Positions 49,614-58,632 are shown, counted from the first letter of the stretch. The stretch is 64,000 nt of DNA from CABQCM01 sp965145485 (GCA_965145485.1 CBCTCU010000004.1:56733-120732); one strand, 5' to 3'. Numbers and translations: made by a program. Notes: generated by a model from the letters alone, not told the origin.

Positions 49614-51503
49614 TTAAGACCTTTTCTTTTTAAGAATAATGAATATAATCACGCCTATTAAAGTTACAAGTACCGCGGCGCCGACAATTATCCAAATCAC
49701 CGTATTATTCGTCTGTTTTTCGCCGTCTGTGTTTTCGTCGGCTTCGTTGTCCGTATCGACAGTATCTCCGAGCTTGCATACTGCAATGCGGTTAAGCTTA
49801 TCTGTTTGCGCTTCGACGGTTTTTCCGTCCTCCGAGACAGAGGCTTCAAGCTTTTGCGCCGTGCCGTCGTCGTTTATGAGGTATACGGCTACATCCTTGC
49901 CGTAGCCGTCGGGAACGGTGAATGTAACCTTAACCTTGCCGTTCGGCTGAACCGACGAGCCGTTTAATACCGCAGAAATATTATAGAGCGTGAATTCGCC
50001 GCTTATGTCCGAAAGGATATTCTTTGCACTTGTAAATTCGTCGCTTTTAGCGTCGATTTTTTCAACCGTAACGGCAGTGCCTTCCGCAAATGCGCCCTCG
50101 TCGGCTTCAATGGTTGTTTCGCTTTCAGTATCGGAATACGAGCAAGGTATAACCTCGCTTGTGGTTTCGCCGCAGCGGCGGCATTTACCTTCTTTAAGTC
50201 CTGTCGAACTTATGGTTGGCTCTTTTACAATTGTCGGATTTTCAAAATCGTGCCCGAGCGGCTCGGTATTGCGGGTTTCCTCTGCTCCGCAGGTGGCACA
50301 GACGCGCTTTTGGGTTCCGCCCTCGGTGCAGGTTGCCGCCTTGCTGTCGCTCCATTCGCCGAATTTATGTCCCGTCGGCTTAATGGCAGAGGTTGCGGTC
50401 TGCTTACAGCGCGTGCAGGTTCCGGTTTCAACGCCGGCTTCCGTGCAGGTCGGCCGCTTTGTTACGGTCGGGTTTGAAAAGCTGTGACCGAGAGCCGCAA
50501 TATCTTTGGTTTCGGTGTGCGAGCACTTTGAGCATTTTCTTGTTTCTGTTCCTTTTTCGGTGCAGGTAGGAGCCTTGGTCTGTGTCCATTTGCTCATGCT
50601 GTGTCCGGTTGCGGGAATACTTTCGGTTGTTGTTTTACCGCATCTTGTGCAGGTTCCGGTTTTTACGCCCGCCGCCGTGCAGGTAGGCTCTTTTGTTACG
50701 GTTGCCTTTGAAAAGCTGTGACCGAGAGCCGATATATTTCTGGTTTCGGGTTTGCCGCAGACTGTGCAGGTTCTCGTTTCGGTGCCTGCGTCTGTGCAGG
50801 TCGGGGCTTTTGTTTGCTTCCAGTCGCCGAAGCTGTGATTGTTTGTCTTTGCAATAATTTCTTTTTTTGTTGCCGAGCAGGTTGTGCAGGTGTAGGTCTT
50901 TACTCCGGTCTCCTTGCAGGTTGCCGCCTTTGTAACCGTTCCGCTGTTCCATGTATGGTTTGCCGTTTCTACATGGCCGCATTCAGAGCAGGTGTGCTTG
51001 TGCTGGCTGTCGTTTGCTTTTTCCCAGTTCCCATACCGATGGGTTTTGCAGGTCACTTTTAATGTTGTGCTTGCCTCTGCACAGGAAATGGCTGTACCTC
51101 CGTTTTTCACAACAGGTTTTACAGTAACGGTGGTGTTTCCTTTGGCCGCAGAGCTTTTCACGGTAACAACAAGCCTAAAGAGATTTCCGTTCAAATCCGT
51201 GGCAGAGGTAAAAGCAATAGCTGCCGCATTATTGGCTTTATCGAAGTTCGCAAGCGCAGATCCGGTTTTCAGCCATTCACCAGATTTGATTTCAATGGCA
51301 TTAGTGTCATATTGAAAGGTCAGTGCCATTGAAGTGGCATTGTCTGTACCACTCATAGACACGGTTAAGGTTACCTCATCGCCCACAGCGGGATTCGTCT
51401 TACTGCTTGAAACAGAAAGCGAACCGCTTGCCGCAAAAGCAGGTAATTGAAGTGCGAAAAGGATGGAAAAGGTTAACAGCAATGCAAATATTTTTTTCTT
51501 CAT
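49614..51503 (-). CDS. membrane-anchored surface protein with cohesin-like domain and Cys-rich repeats
   Basis: A signal peptide (residues 1-24, ending AFA) precedes a cohesin-like beta-sandwich (about 27-150: SLSVSSSKTNPAVGDEVTL, ALTFQYDTNAIEI). Seven repeats of 38-39 residues (about 185-450) follow the pattern H.F...T..PTC...G...C..C......I..G, alternating between two subtypes. A beta-rich domain (about 455-580) leads to a C-terminal transmembrane helix (VIWIIVGAAVLVTLIGVI) and a KKKRS stop. Cohesins bind dockerins, and the gene 15 bases upstream ends in one, so this is probably its surface receptor. The Cys triplets may bind metal. GAGGAGC precedes the ATG. Confidence 0.8.
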   Translation of the reverse strand: MKKKIFALLLTFSILFALQLPAFAASGSLSVSSSKTNPAVGDEVTLTVSMSGTDNATSMALTFQYDTNAIEIKSGEWLKTGSALANFDKANNAAAIAFTSATDLNGNLFRLVVTVKSSAAKGNTTVTVKPVVKNGGTAISCAEASTTLKVTCKTHRYGNWEKANDSQHKHTCSECGHVETANHTWNSGTVTKAATCKETGVKTYTCTTCSATKKEIIAKTNNHSFGDWKQTKAPTCTDAGTETRTCTVCGKPETRNISALGHSFSKATVTKEPTCTAAGVKTGTCTRCGKTTTESIPATGHSMSKWTQTKAPTCTEKGTETRKCSKCSHTETKDIAALGHSFSNPTVTKRPTCTEAGVETGTCTRCKQTATSAIKPTGHKFGEWSDSKAATCTEGGTQKRVCATCGAEETRNTEPLGHDFENPTIVKEPTISSTGLKEGKCRRCGETTSEVIPCSYSDTESETTIEADEGAFAEGTAVTVEKIDAKSDEFTSAKNILSDISGEFTLYNISAVLNGSSVQPNGKVKVTFTVPDGYGKDVAVYLINDDGTAQKLEASVSEDGKTVEAQTDKLNRIAVCKLGDTVDTDNEADENTDGEKQTNNTVIWIIVGAAVLVTLIGVIIFIILKKKRS

Positions 51504-51518
51504 GTTTATGCTCCTCGT

Positions 51519-54500
51519 TTAATGTAACGGATACAAATCTGGCAGCAAGGTATAGTACAGCAGATAGATAGCATCCGCATCGGTGACCTTGCCATCGCCG
51601 TTGTAGTCCGCACTTTGATTAATGGGATACAGATCCGGCAACAGGGTATAATACAGCAAATAGATGGCGTCTGCGTCGGTGACTTTCTTATCTCCGTTAA
51701 GGTCACCGATGACATATTCCGGATTTGTTTTAACAACAAATGCTGCACTGCTTGGCGATGCATGATGTGTACTGGTTTCTTTTACTCTTTGATAGAAACG
51801 GTATTCCGTATCCGGCTTTAATCCAATAAAGGTCGGACTGTCCTGCCAGTGGACACCGTCTTTACTGTATTCATAACCTACAGTTCCAGTAAGAGTGATA
51901 GATGAACTGGATTTTTCGAATAAGACCGGAGCTGCAGGGGAGGGCGATGTGTCTCTGACAGTGACAACAAAATACACATTCTTTCCTTGATAGCTTACCT
52001 TTAAGTTTTGTTTTCCCAATTGATTTGGATTGAAATTGTCAATCATTGTCCGTTCTAATGGAAAAATTTCCGAATAATTGTCTTCCGACACATATGTCAC
52101 ATAAAGCTGTCCACCAGTTAGATCCAATTCTTCTCCTTTATCATAGGACAGTTTGGCCGGATCAGTTAATTGAAGCGATTTTACTTGTTTTTCATTGACA
52201 GTAATAGTAAATTCAGCAGTGAAATTCTCATACTTTGCCGTTGCGGTCACCTGCCCTGTCTGATTCAGTGGATAAGTTACTTGTGCTTCACTCAATGCGA
52301 TAACTTTTGTTGTACCATCATCATAGGAAACTGTTAATTCTCCACCTTCGAGATTTATAAGTTGCCCCTCCACATAGGTGGTTTTATTCGGCAATTTAGT
52401 AATAGAAATGGAGTCAATTGGCTTTGGAATCACTTCAAAGGTAACTGTTTCAGCAGTAGATTGTCCGCCGTAAGTAAAATGAATCGTTTGGGTTCCAATC
52501 TTGTTTATGTCCAATTCGGATAACATTTGATCTGTTACAGCTACTGTGACTTTTTGAGGAGATGAATATCCCGGGCGATAATAAGCAATCATCATCGTTG
52601 CTCCGGTTAAATCAGGATACTTTCCTTCAATAAACCGCTTGTTATTCGGCGGCGTTCTCAATTCTATGCTTTGAATTTTTTCCTGTCGATTATGTTTTAA
52701 TTGTGGATAAGGATAGTAATTATAATTATCGATTTCCCAAGTATCATTAAAATCAAAAGTGGTAAAAGTACTCCGCTGTTTCATTTCATCTCTGCTGCAC
52801 TCAACACCGTTAGATGCACCAAACGATGCAAATTGTTGCAAACTATATCCGTCCCCTTTACCAATCCCTGTAAGCCCTCCAACATGATTGTTGGAACTAT
52901 TCGTTGCAATAACCTCTCCGATGTTATAACAGTTGTCTGTGCCACTGCTTTGCCCCACAATTCCACCGGCATAGGTTTTAGCGCCGGCAGAAGCTATTAT
53001 AGTTCCCGTGTTATAGCAATTAATTGCACTTCCAGTTCCTATAATGCCACCGGCATGGGAGATCCCGTCTCTAAACGGTGCAGAAGCATCAATATTTCCG
53101 GTGTTATAGCACCCGGTGATTTGGCTACCGGTTCCTGCAATCCCACCCGCATAGACAGTAGCATTGAGACCAGAGCATTTGGCTGTAACTTTTCCAGTGT
53201 TATAGCAATTAATAATAGAGCCTCTGCTATCGGTGCCACCCACGATTCCACCAACATATAAAGTGCCAGAAGAAGAGGAGACTGTTATGCTGCTACTTTC
53301 CAAGCCTAATGAAAGAATGTTTCCTGTACTGTATCCGAACAATCCGAAATAATTTGATTCTTTGGCGTTAATCTTCAATCCTTGAATTTTATGCCCATTT
53401 CCATCAAATACTCCGGTAAAAGCAGTATAATAACCATTTCCTATCGGTTCCCAGCATTTCCCCTCATTATAGAACTCTCCGCCTTCTTCAAAATCACTCG
53501 TTGAAAATGTGATATCTGACATCATTATATAATGAGCATCCAGATGATTTCGCACATTATTCAAGTGATCTTTTGAAGCAACTATATAAGGATTTTGCTC
53601 GGTTCCGTCTCCGCCTAAGAACTCACCACCGACAGTGAATTTAGGATTTGTCATTATACTTACACCGACACTTTGACTGCTGGCATACGAACTTTCCGTT
53701 TCCGCTACTCGTTGATAAAAAGTATAAAAAGTATTGGGTTTTAGTCCTGTAAAAACATTGCTTTTCTGCCATGTTCCATTATCAGATCGGTATTCATAGC
53801 CGGAATGAGGCACCAAAATAACGGATTCATAATCAATTCTTTCTGCGTCAGGTGCCTCGGGAGTTACAACTGATTTTTTGGGGGTTTTAACAATTATTCC
53901 CTCGCTACTATCACTTGCAGAATTTATATCTGATGCAGCTATCCTTTGATAAAAAGAATAGTTTGTGTTGGGTTTTAGTCCTGCAAAAACATTGCTTTTC
54001 TGCCACGAACCATCGTCGCATCGATATTCATATCCGAAATGAGATGTCAAGGTGATTCTGGTGCTTTCTATTTTCTCAGTTGTAGGAGCAGTTGGCGCCG
54101 GTGGTATTCCTTTTACGAAGGTGGTGACAGTAGTTCCCTCGCTACTATCACTTGCTACAATTTCATTTGTTGCAGCTAACCTTTGATAAAAAGTGTAGCT
54201 GGTATTTGGTGTTAGATTGTTGAATCGGTTCGATGTTTGCCAAGTTGTTCCGTCAATACTATACTCATAAAGAGAATTTTCTGTGAGTTCTATATAAGTA
54301 TCCGTTATATACTGGACACCCGGCTTTTCGGGAGGTATGTATTTACCTTTTAGGGCAGAAGAGACACCGACACCGCCATTGCTCCAAAACGCACAATATT
54401 TAAAATATCCATTAATAATGTATTTTTCCAGTGTGGATTCTTTGGGACATAAAACCGTTTCACTATTACAATTATAAAATGCATTAATATCAATTTTACA

Positions 54501-55436
54501 ATCGGGGTCTAATATTATTATTTGTTCTAAATTTGTGCAGAATGAGAAAGAACCATAGTATAATTTATCACAATCGGTTATGGTTACTTTTTTCAAAGAC
54601 GAAGGAATATAATAAATCTTTCTATATCCGTCAACTATATGCCCACTGGAAGTGTTGAGAATCCGATTATCGCTGGTTGGAGCTGTACTGTCCGATGTAA
54701 TAACGGTAAAGTAGTCAACTGCATATTTTTTATAACTGTTAATTATGCTTTCTTCAGCATCATAATCAGCAGAACAATAATTATAACCGCTGTAAACGAT
54801 TGTTGGATAGTAATAATAATAACAAGTTTTTGTTCCAGTGCTATGGGATCCATTGCCCCAATACTCATACCTATATCTGTTAGAACCTTTCTTCTCGTAT
54901 AAGTTGCCAAAGCTGTCATAAATACTGTAGCATTGTTTCACGCCAAGACTGTTAGGATAACTTTGTTCGCCAAAAATATATCCAAATAATACATCTGAAG
55001 CATATGTTTGTGTTGAGTTTGAAAAATCCGGATTCTTGTAATGCCCAACAAATGGTAGTGTTAACGCCTCCAAGGCGCTACAACCACTAAAAGCCGCATA
55101 ACCTATTTCGGTAACACTATTAGGCACTGTTACATTTGTAAGATTAGTACAATCCTTGAATGCATATTCAGAAATGGTTGTTACCGGAAGACCATCAATA
55201 GTATCGGGAATAATCAAGTTGCCTGATGCTTTTTTATCACATCCGGAAATTTTAATTTTGTTACCATACTTTGAATATGATAGAAATGCAAGCGCTTCGT
55301 TTTGAGAAGTCTTCACAGTTGTCTTCTCACTACTATTACTCGTAGCACTTACCTGTGTTGCCGATAACGGTAACATTGATAATACTATCAGTGTAGATAG
55401 CATAAAAGATAATATTTTTTTCATTTTTATGCTCAT
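51519..55436 (-). CDS. large surface protein with C-terminal dockerin
   Basis: 1305 residues: signal peptide (1-32); BspA-type leucine-rich segments (about 60-130 and 275-335); three fibronectin-III-like repeats (about 385-440, 462-518, 540-595) sharing GLKPNT.Y.FYQR; GLUG-type repeats (about 690-865, AGGI.G....CYNTG); three Ig-like domains (about 920-1160); a fourth fibronectin-like unit; and a type-I dockerin (1243-1305). The two dockerin loops, GDLNGDKKVTDADA and ADYNGDGKVTDADA, are each followed by the same IYLLYYTLLPDLYP. An adhesin or binding role is likely; no catalytic domain is seen. Its ATG overlaps the stop of the upstream gene (ATGA), and the cohesin gene follows after 15 bases. 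Confidence 0.82.
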   Translation of the reverse strand: MSIKMKKILSFMLSTLIVLSMLPLSATQVSATSNSSEKTTVKTSQNEALAFLSYSKYGNKIKISGCDKKASGNLIIPDTIDGLPVTTISEYAFKDCTNLTNVTVPNSVTEIGYAAFSGCSALEALTLPFVGHYKNPDFSNSTQTYASDVLFGYIFGEQSYPNSLGVKQCYSIYDSFGNLYEKKGSNRYRYEYWGNGSHSTGTKTCYYYYYPTIVYSGYNYCSADYDAEESIINSYKKYAVDYFTVITSDSTAPTSDNRILNTSSGHIVDGYRKIYYIPSSLKKVTITDCDKLYYGSFSFCTNLEQIIILDPDCKIDINAFYNCNSETVLCPKESTLEKYIINGYFKYCAFWSNGGVGVSSALKGKYIPPEKPGVQYITDTYIELTENSLYEYSIDGTTWQTSNRFNNLTPNTSYTFYQRLAATNEIVASDSSEGTTVTTFVKGIPPAPTAPTTEKIESTRITLTSHFGYEYRCDDGSWQKSNVFAGLKPNTNYSFYQRIAASDINSASDSSEGIIVKTPKKSVVTPEAPDAERIDYESVILVPHSGYEYRSDNGTWQKSNVFTGLKPNTFYTFYQRVAETESSYASSQSVGVSIMTNPKFTVGGEFLGGDGTEQNPYIVASKDHLNNVRNHLDAHYIMMSDITFSTSDFEEGGEFYNEGKCWEPIGNGYYTAFTGVFDGNGHKIQGLKINAKESNYFGLFGYSTGNILSLGLESSSITVSSSSGTLYVGGIVGGTDSRGSIINCYNTGKVTAKCSGLNATVYAGGIAGTGSQITGCYNTGNIDASAPFRDGISHAGGIIGTGSAINCYNTGTIIASAGAKTYAGGIVGQSSGTDNCYNIGEVIATNSSNNHVGGLTGIGKGDGYSLQQFASFGASNGVECSRDEMKQRSTFTTFDFNDTWEIDNYNYYPYPQLKHNRQEKIQSIELRTPPNNKRFIEGKYPDLTGATMMIAYYRPGYSSPQKVTVAVTDQMLSELDINKIGTQTIHFTYGGQSTAETVTFEVIPKPIDSISITKLPNKTTYVEGQLINLEGGELTVSYDDGTTKVIALSEAQVTYPLNQTGQVTATAKYENFTAEFTITVNEKQVKSLQLTDPAKLSYDKGEELDLTGGQLYVTYVSEDNYSEIFPLERTMIDNFNPNQLGKQNLKVSYQGKNVYFVVTVRDTSPSPAAPVLFEKSSSSITLTGTVGYEYSKDGVHWQDSPTFIGLKPDTEYRFYQRVKETSTHHASPSSAAFVVKTNPEYVIGDLNGDKKVTDADAIYLLYYTLLPDLYPINQSADYNGDGKVTDADAIYLLYYTLLPDLYPLH

Positions 55437-56746
55437 TCCTTTCCGTTGAATTTACATTCTTCAATCCGGTTTTTCAGACGATTCATCAATTCATTCCGAT
55501 ATTCATTATCTGTATTATCGGTATGCTTGTGCAGAGCCTTAATAAATTCCGACAAGTACGGGTCATTGGCGCCGGGGTTATCAGAGTTATTCATACAAGC
55601 AGTAAAAAAATCATAAATCTGCTTATATCTGATGATCTTGTATTTATCCCCACAGGAATATTTACTGATGTCAATAGGACTATAATCCGGCATAAACAAA
55701 AAGGCTTTAATTTTCCTTTTTCCCTTTTCCTCTTCAGCAATTTTATAATACTTCGACAGTTGCGAAGCTAATTTACCATCAGCTTCTTTTTTTAATTCAC
55801 CGCTTTCTTTTTCCGTCCCATTGATTAATGATTTGATTTTATTTTCAATAATGATGTAATTTCTTTCATCTACCAGCCTGAGATCCATATGGTGTTTTTC
55901 ACGGTCAATTATGTAATTTTCTGAAAGCTCTGTGTCTAATATATCAGACGCAAATTTTTGTAATAATCCGGGGTACTGTGAAAACAAATAATAAAACATA
56001 TTTGAAAAAATCAACTCATTATTCTGCTGGCCTATTATTCGAAAAAAATTATTACTGGTTTCATCGTTTGTTATATCTGCTTCTCTCAAATTTGGCACAT
56101 AGTCTGGTGACAACCAAATCTGTTCGTTTTCAATAATATCCAGCAGTTTTTTATAACCAGTAGCTGTATCCGAATTTTCATCATAATATGCTTTCATACT
56201 TTGGTTGGAAATCTTTTTGGGAGAAATATAAAAAATCCTCTGTTCCATATCTTCGAGTTCTTCTTTGCTTGTTAGAAAAAGTGGATTTTGGGGGAAACAG
56301 ATTGTTTTCGCCTTCATAGTTACATGGATTTCGTTGTCAACATTATTTTTACTATGAATATCTTGAATTGTGATACCGCCGTATTGAATGTTTTCTTTTG
56401 CCATATCTGCAATATATTTTTCTTTTTTCTTTTTATTTTTTATGCTTCCATCAGTTAGACGGACCTCAATCCCTTGGGTAAACAGAGTGCTACTTTCATC
56501 CAATTCTGCTTTTGCAACAACCTCAATTAGACCGTTGCCAACATTGTGAACAAATAAAATCGCTTTTAAGTCCTCGATATCCATATTAGGGCTGATTGTT
56601 CCATACGGTGTAATGTAGACATAAAACTGACCGTTATCCGCTCTGAAAAAATTAATCACTTCATGTGGTAGATTCCCTTTGTCAAGTCCATAATTCCCAA
56701 CAAACATACTGTTTAATAATATTTTCACTGTATTCCACACTCCCAT
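55433..56746 (-). CDS. PD-(D/E)XK-superfamily-like protein
   Basis: A 437-residue cytoplasmic-looking protein with no signal peptide. The C-terminal third has a PD-(D/E)XK-type core: Asp288 in HHMDLRL, then Glu301-x-Lys303 in YIIIENKIK, followed by the helix QLSKYY (Gln329, Tyr333). The N-terminal 250 residues have no recognised family. Members of this fold are nucleases, including defence and recombination enzymes. Its stop overlaps the next start (ATGA), tying it to the dockerin/cohesin genes, an unusual partnership. No good ribosome binding site precedes the ATG at 56746. Codon use is AT-rich. It is the first gene after the predicted promoter switch. Confidence 0.6.
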   Translation of the reverse strand: MGVWNTVKILLNSMFVGNYGLDKGNLPHEVINFFRADNGQFYVYITPYGTISPNMDIEDLKAILFVHNVGNGLIEVVAKAELDESSTLFTQGIEVRLTDGSIKNKKKKEKYIADMAKENIQYGGITIQDIHSKNNVDNEIHVTMKAKTICFPQNPLFLTSKEELEDMEQRIFYISPKKISNQSMKAYYDENSDTATGYKKLLDIIENEQIWLSPDYVPNLREADITNDETSNNFFRIIGQQNNELIFSNMFYYLFSQYPGLLQKFASDILDTELSENYIIDREKHHMDLRLVDERNYIIIENKIKSLINGTEKESGELKKEADGKLASQLSKYYKIAEEEKGKRKIKAFLFMPDYSPIDISKYSCGDKYKIIRYKQIYDFFTACMNNSDNPGANDPYLSEFIKALHKHTDNTDNEYRNELMNRLKNRIEECKFNGKE

Positions 56747-56786
56747 CAGTGTTATTTCTTAATTGCACCTATTGATAGAAAAATCT

Positions 56787-56810
56787 ATAACATAATCCGC
56801 ATTATGTTAT
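56787..56810 (+). repeat. left recombination site of the switch
   Basis: Two perfect 10-base inverted arms, ATAACATAAT and ATTATGTTAT, flank the asymmetric centre CCGC (56797-56800). This is the layout of a tyrosine-recombinase core site. It lies 40 bases before the PD-(D/E)XK gene. Confidence 0.75.
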
Positions 56811-56973
56811 TATCTGCGGAAAAACAACTAACGCCAACGACCGAACAACCAAATTTTAGGCGCACAAAAGCAAGCCTTTTCTGTATTTTGATTTTAAAAT
56901 ATCAGAAAGGGCTTTATTCTTATGCGATTTTCAACAATTTCAAGCTTTTCATGCTTTTGGAACTGAAAAATCC

Positions 56974-57002
56974 TTTACAATTCAGATGCTTTATGATACA
57001 AT
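56974..57002 (+). promoter_or_regulatory. promoter inside the invertible segment
   Basis: TTTACA (56974-56979), 17 bases, TACAAT (56997-57002), with an extended -10 TGA just before. It reads toward the terminator at 57073 in the present orientation. Confidence 0.75.
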
Positions 57003-57047
57003 TTAACCATATAATTAGGTAAGTTATGTCGTTTTTTAAATTTCAAT

Positions 57048-57071
57048 ATAACATAATGCGGAATATGTATC
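57048..57071 (-). repeat. right recombination site of the switch
   Basis: ATAACATAAT (57048-57057), centre GCGG (57058-57061), then AATATGTATC. It matches the reverse complement of the left site across the left arm and centre; the outer arm is degenerate (AATATGT against ATTATGT). Confidence 0.7.
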
Positions 57072-57072
57072 G

Positions 57073-57096
57073 AACCGTCTTTCAAGGCGGTTTTTT
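57073..57096 (+). terminator. terminator facing the switch promoter
   Basis: AACCGTCT (57073-57080) pairs with AGGCGGTT (57085-57092, one G-U), loop TTCA, followed by a T-run. It would stop transcripts from the switch promoter in its OFF orientation before they run antisense into the recombinase gene. Confidence 0.75.
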
Positions 57097-57937
57097 ACAT
57101 TATCAGCCGCATATTTTCCATACGCCGACGGTGTTCCGAGCCGGTAGAAATGATGTAAATGCGGGTCATGTCAATACTGCTGTGACCTAAGATGTCAGCA
57201 AGCTTGGCGATGTCCTTTTCGATGCCATAGAACACTCGTGCAAATAAATGGCGCAAATTATGTGGAAATACCTTTTTCGGATTTACATTGGCGTCTTTAC
57301 ACAACGCTTTCATTGCCTGCCAGATGTTTGTCCGGTTCATCGGCTTGCCTGTGCGGGTGATGAAGATATATCCCGATTTTATTCCTTGCTCTGCTGCATA
57401 GCGGAGCAATTTCTTTTGCAGAGCCTTTACAAGAAATACCGACCGCGTTTTTCCCTTACAGGTTACGGTAGCTTCGCCGCACCGAACAGCCTCGACCGTA
57501 ATAAATTGTAGTTCGCTGACACGAATTCCTGTGCCGCAGATGGTTTGCAGGAGCAGACAAAGGCGTTTATTATGTTTCCGTTCCGCTGTTCTGCACAGCC
57601 TTTCATACTCCGCCCTCGTCAGTTCCCTTTCTTCCGAGCAGTAGGTTTGCCTTTGTATCCTGATTGTTTTCACCTTGCAGTCCGACCAGCCAAGATACAA
57701 AAACAGGCTGTTCAGCGATGCCAAGACGGAATTCACGCTTCTCACAGCATAGCAGCGGTTTACAAGCTGTTGCTTGTATGCGATGACGCATTCCTTTGTA
57801 ATTTCAGAATTTGCGGTATAGGCGTAAAAAGCTTTCACATCATGAATATACTTTTCGATGGTAGCCGCGCTTTTTTCTTCCCGTTGTAAATGTTTGCAAA
57901 ATTGCTCAATGTTTCTCTGTGTTAAAATCCTTTCCAC
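57095..57937 (-). CDS. tyrosine recombinase (XerC/D-like integrase)
   Basis: A 280-residue phage-integrase-family recombinase. An N-terminal SAM-like core-binding domain (about 1-85) precedes the catalytic domain with Arg139 (GTGIRVSEL), Lys161, His226 and Arg229 (PHNLRHLFA), His252 (GHSS) and the nucleophile Tyr261 (TRIYI). All catalytic residues are present. The start is a GTG at 57937, eight bases after GGAGG. Its stop is 24 bases from the right inverted site, and no attachment site or excisionase is seen, so acting as a dedicated invertase is the best guess. Serving the nearby mobile element is the alternative. Confidence 0.88.
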   Translation of the reverse strand: MERILTQRNIEQFCKHLQREEKSAATIEKYIHDVKAFYAYTANSEITKECVIAYKQQLVNRCYAVRSVNSVLASLNSLFLYLGWSDCKVKTIRIQRQTYCSEERELTRAEYERLCRTAERKHNKRLCLLLQTICGTGIRVSELQFITVEAVRCGEATVTCKGKTRSVFLVKALQKKLLRYAAEQGIKSGYIFITRTGKPMNRTNIWQAMKALCKDANVNPKKVFPHNLRHLFARVFYGIEKDIAKLADILGHSSIDMTRIYIISTGSEHRRRMENMRLIM

Positions 57938-58218
57938 TTTGTTTACCTCCGGATAATGATGATTCCATTTTACCCGAAAAGCATGATTTGGAAATTGTTT
58001 TTCCTTTGGTTCTCCAAAGGTTGTTGTATGTTACCTTGGAAAAAACGCTTTTGCAAGTCATATTTTCGGATATTAAAATCGGTTCTCATTTATCAACAAA
58101 AGAAGTCAAGATGAGGTTCATCTCCTCGCCTTGGCTCTTTTTAAAAAATATTTTCTGGACTTCTCAGCTTTTCTGTGATATATGTTTGTGTTACCAGCCG
58201 GCAGAAAGGAAAAATATT

Positions 58219-58578
58219 ATGAAAGATAATTTGAAGAAAATCGGCGCAAAGGTATATCTCTACGAAAAAGACGCGCTGGTTAAAAAGATCACCTATGTCT
58301 ATGAGGACGGAACCGAGAGCGAACCGCTGCCTCGGCATATTCACATGGGTATGTTTACAGATTCCATTCTGTTCGGAGAAGAATGTCAAATCAGATTTTA
58401 TGTCTATCCCTTCTCCCTCCGCCTGTACGATACGGATGTGGATTGCCTTGAATTCATCAACGGCTCAGACCGTACCGTCAGCATATCCTGCTTCGGACAA
58501 GAGATAATTCTTGCCACAGGCGAAAGCGGAAAGCTCGTCAATAACGGAAAGAAGTTCAAACACAGTCCTCAAGAATGA
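58219..58578 (+). CDS. conserved mobile-element protein of unknown function
   Basis: 119 residues, mixed beta/alpha, no signal or membrane segment: KIGAKVYLYEKDALVKKITYV, then GMFTDSILFGEECQIRFYVYPF and a beta-rich C-terminus. I recognise no family. A truncated relative lies at 49206-49406, and in both places the next sequences are parts of a TnpV-type element, so it is probably a standard first gene of that element. AAAGGA precedes the ATG at 58219. A strong hairpin follows the stop. Confidence 0.65.
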   Translation: MKDNLKKIGAKVYLYEKDALVKKITYVYEDGTESEPLPRHIHMGMFTDSILFGEECQIRFYVYPFSLRLYDTDVDCLEFINGSDRTVSISCFGQEIILATGESGKLVNNGKKFKHSPQE

Positions 58579-58591
58579 AAACACAATAATG

Positions 58592-58632
58592 AACAAAGCT
58601 GACCGAGCGTAAAAACTCAGTCAGCTTTGTTC
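58592..58632. terminator. hairpin after the 58.2 kb gene
   Basis: AACAAAGCTGAC and GTCAGCTTTGTT pair with an inner GAG/CTC, spanning about 58591-58632. The T-run is weak, so termination may be partial. Confidence 0.6.

Larger units (their letters stand above)
56787..57071. mobile_element. putative invertible promoter segment (phase-variation switch)
   Basis: Inverted sites at 56787-56810 and 57048-57071 match over 20 of 21 bases, with the same centre in opposite orientation. They enclose about 240 bases of AT-rich non-coding DNA carrying one strong promoter. A tyrosine recombinase gene lies next to the right site, and a surface-protein operon starts 40 bases from the left site. As assembled, the promoter points away from the operon (OFF). 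Inversion between the centres would move the -10 to about 56856-56861 on the minus strand, some 100 bases before the operon start (ON). Confidence 0.65.
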
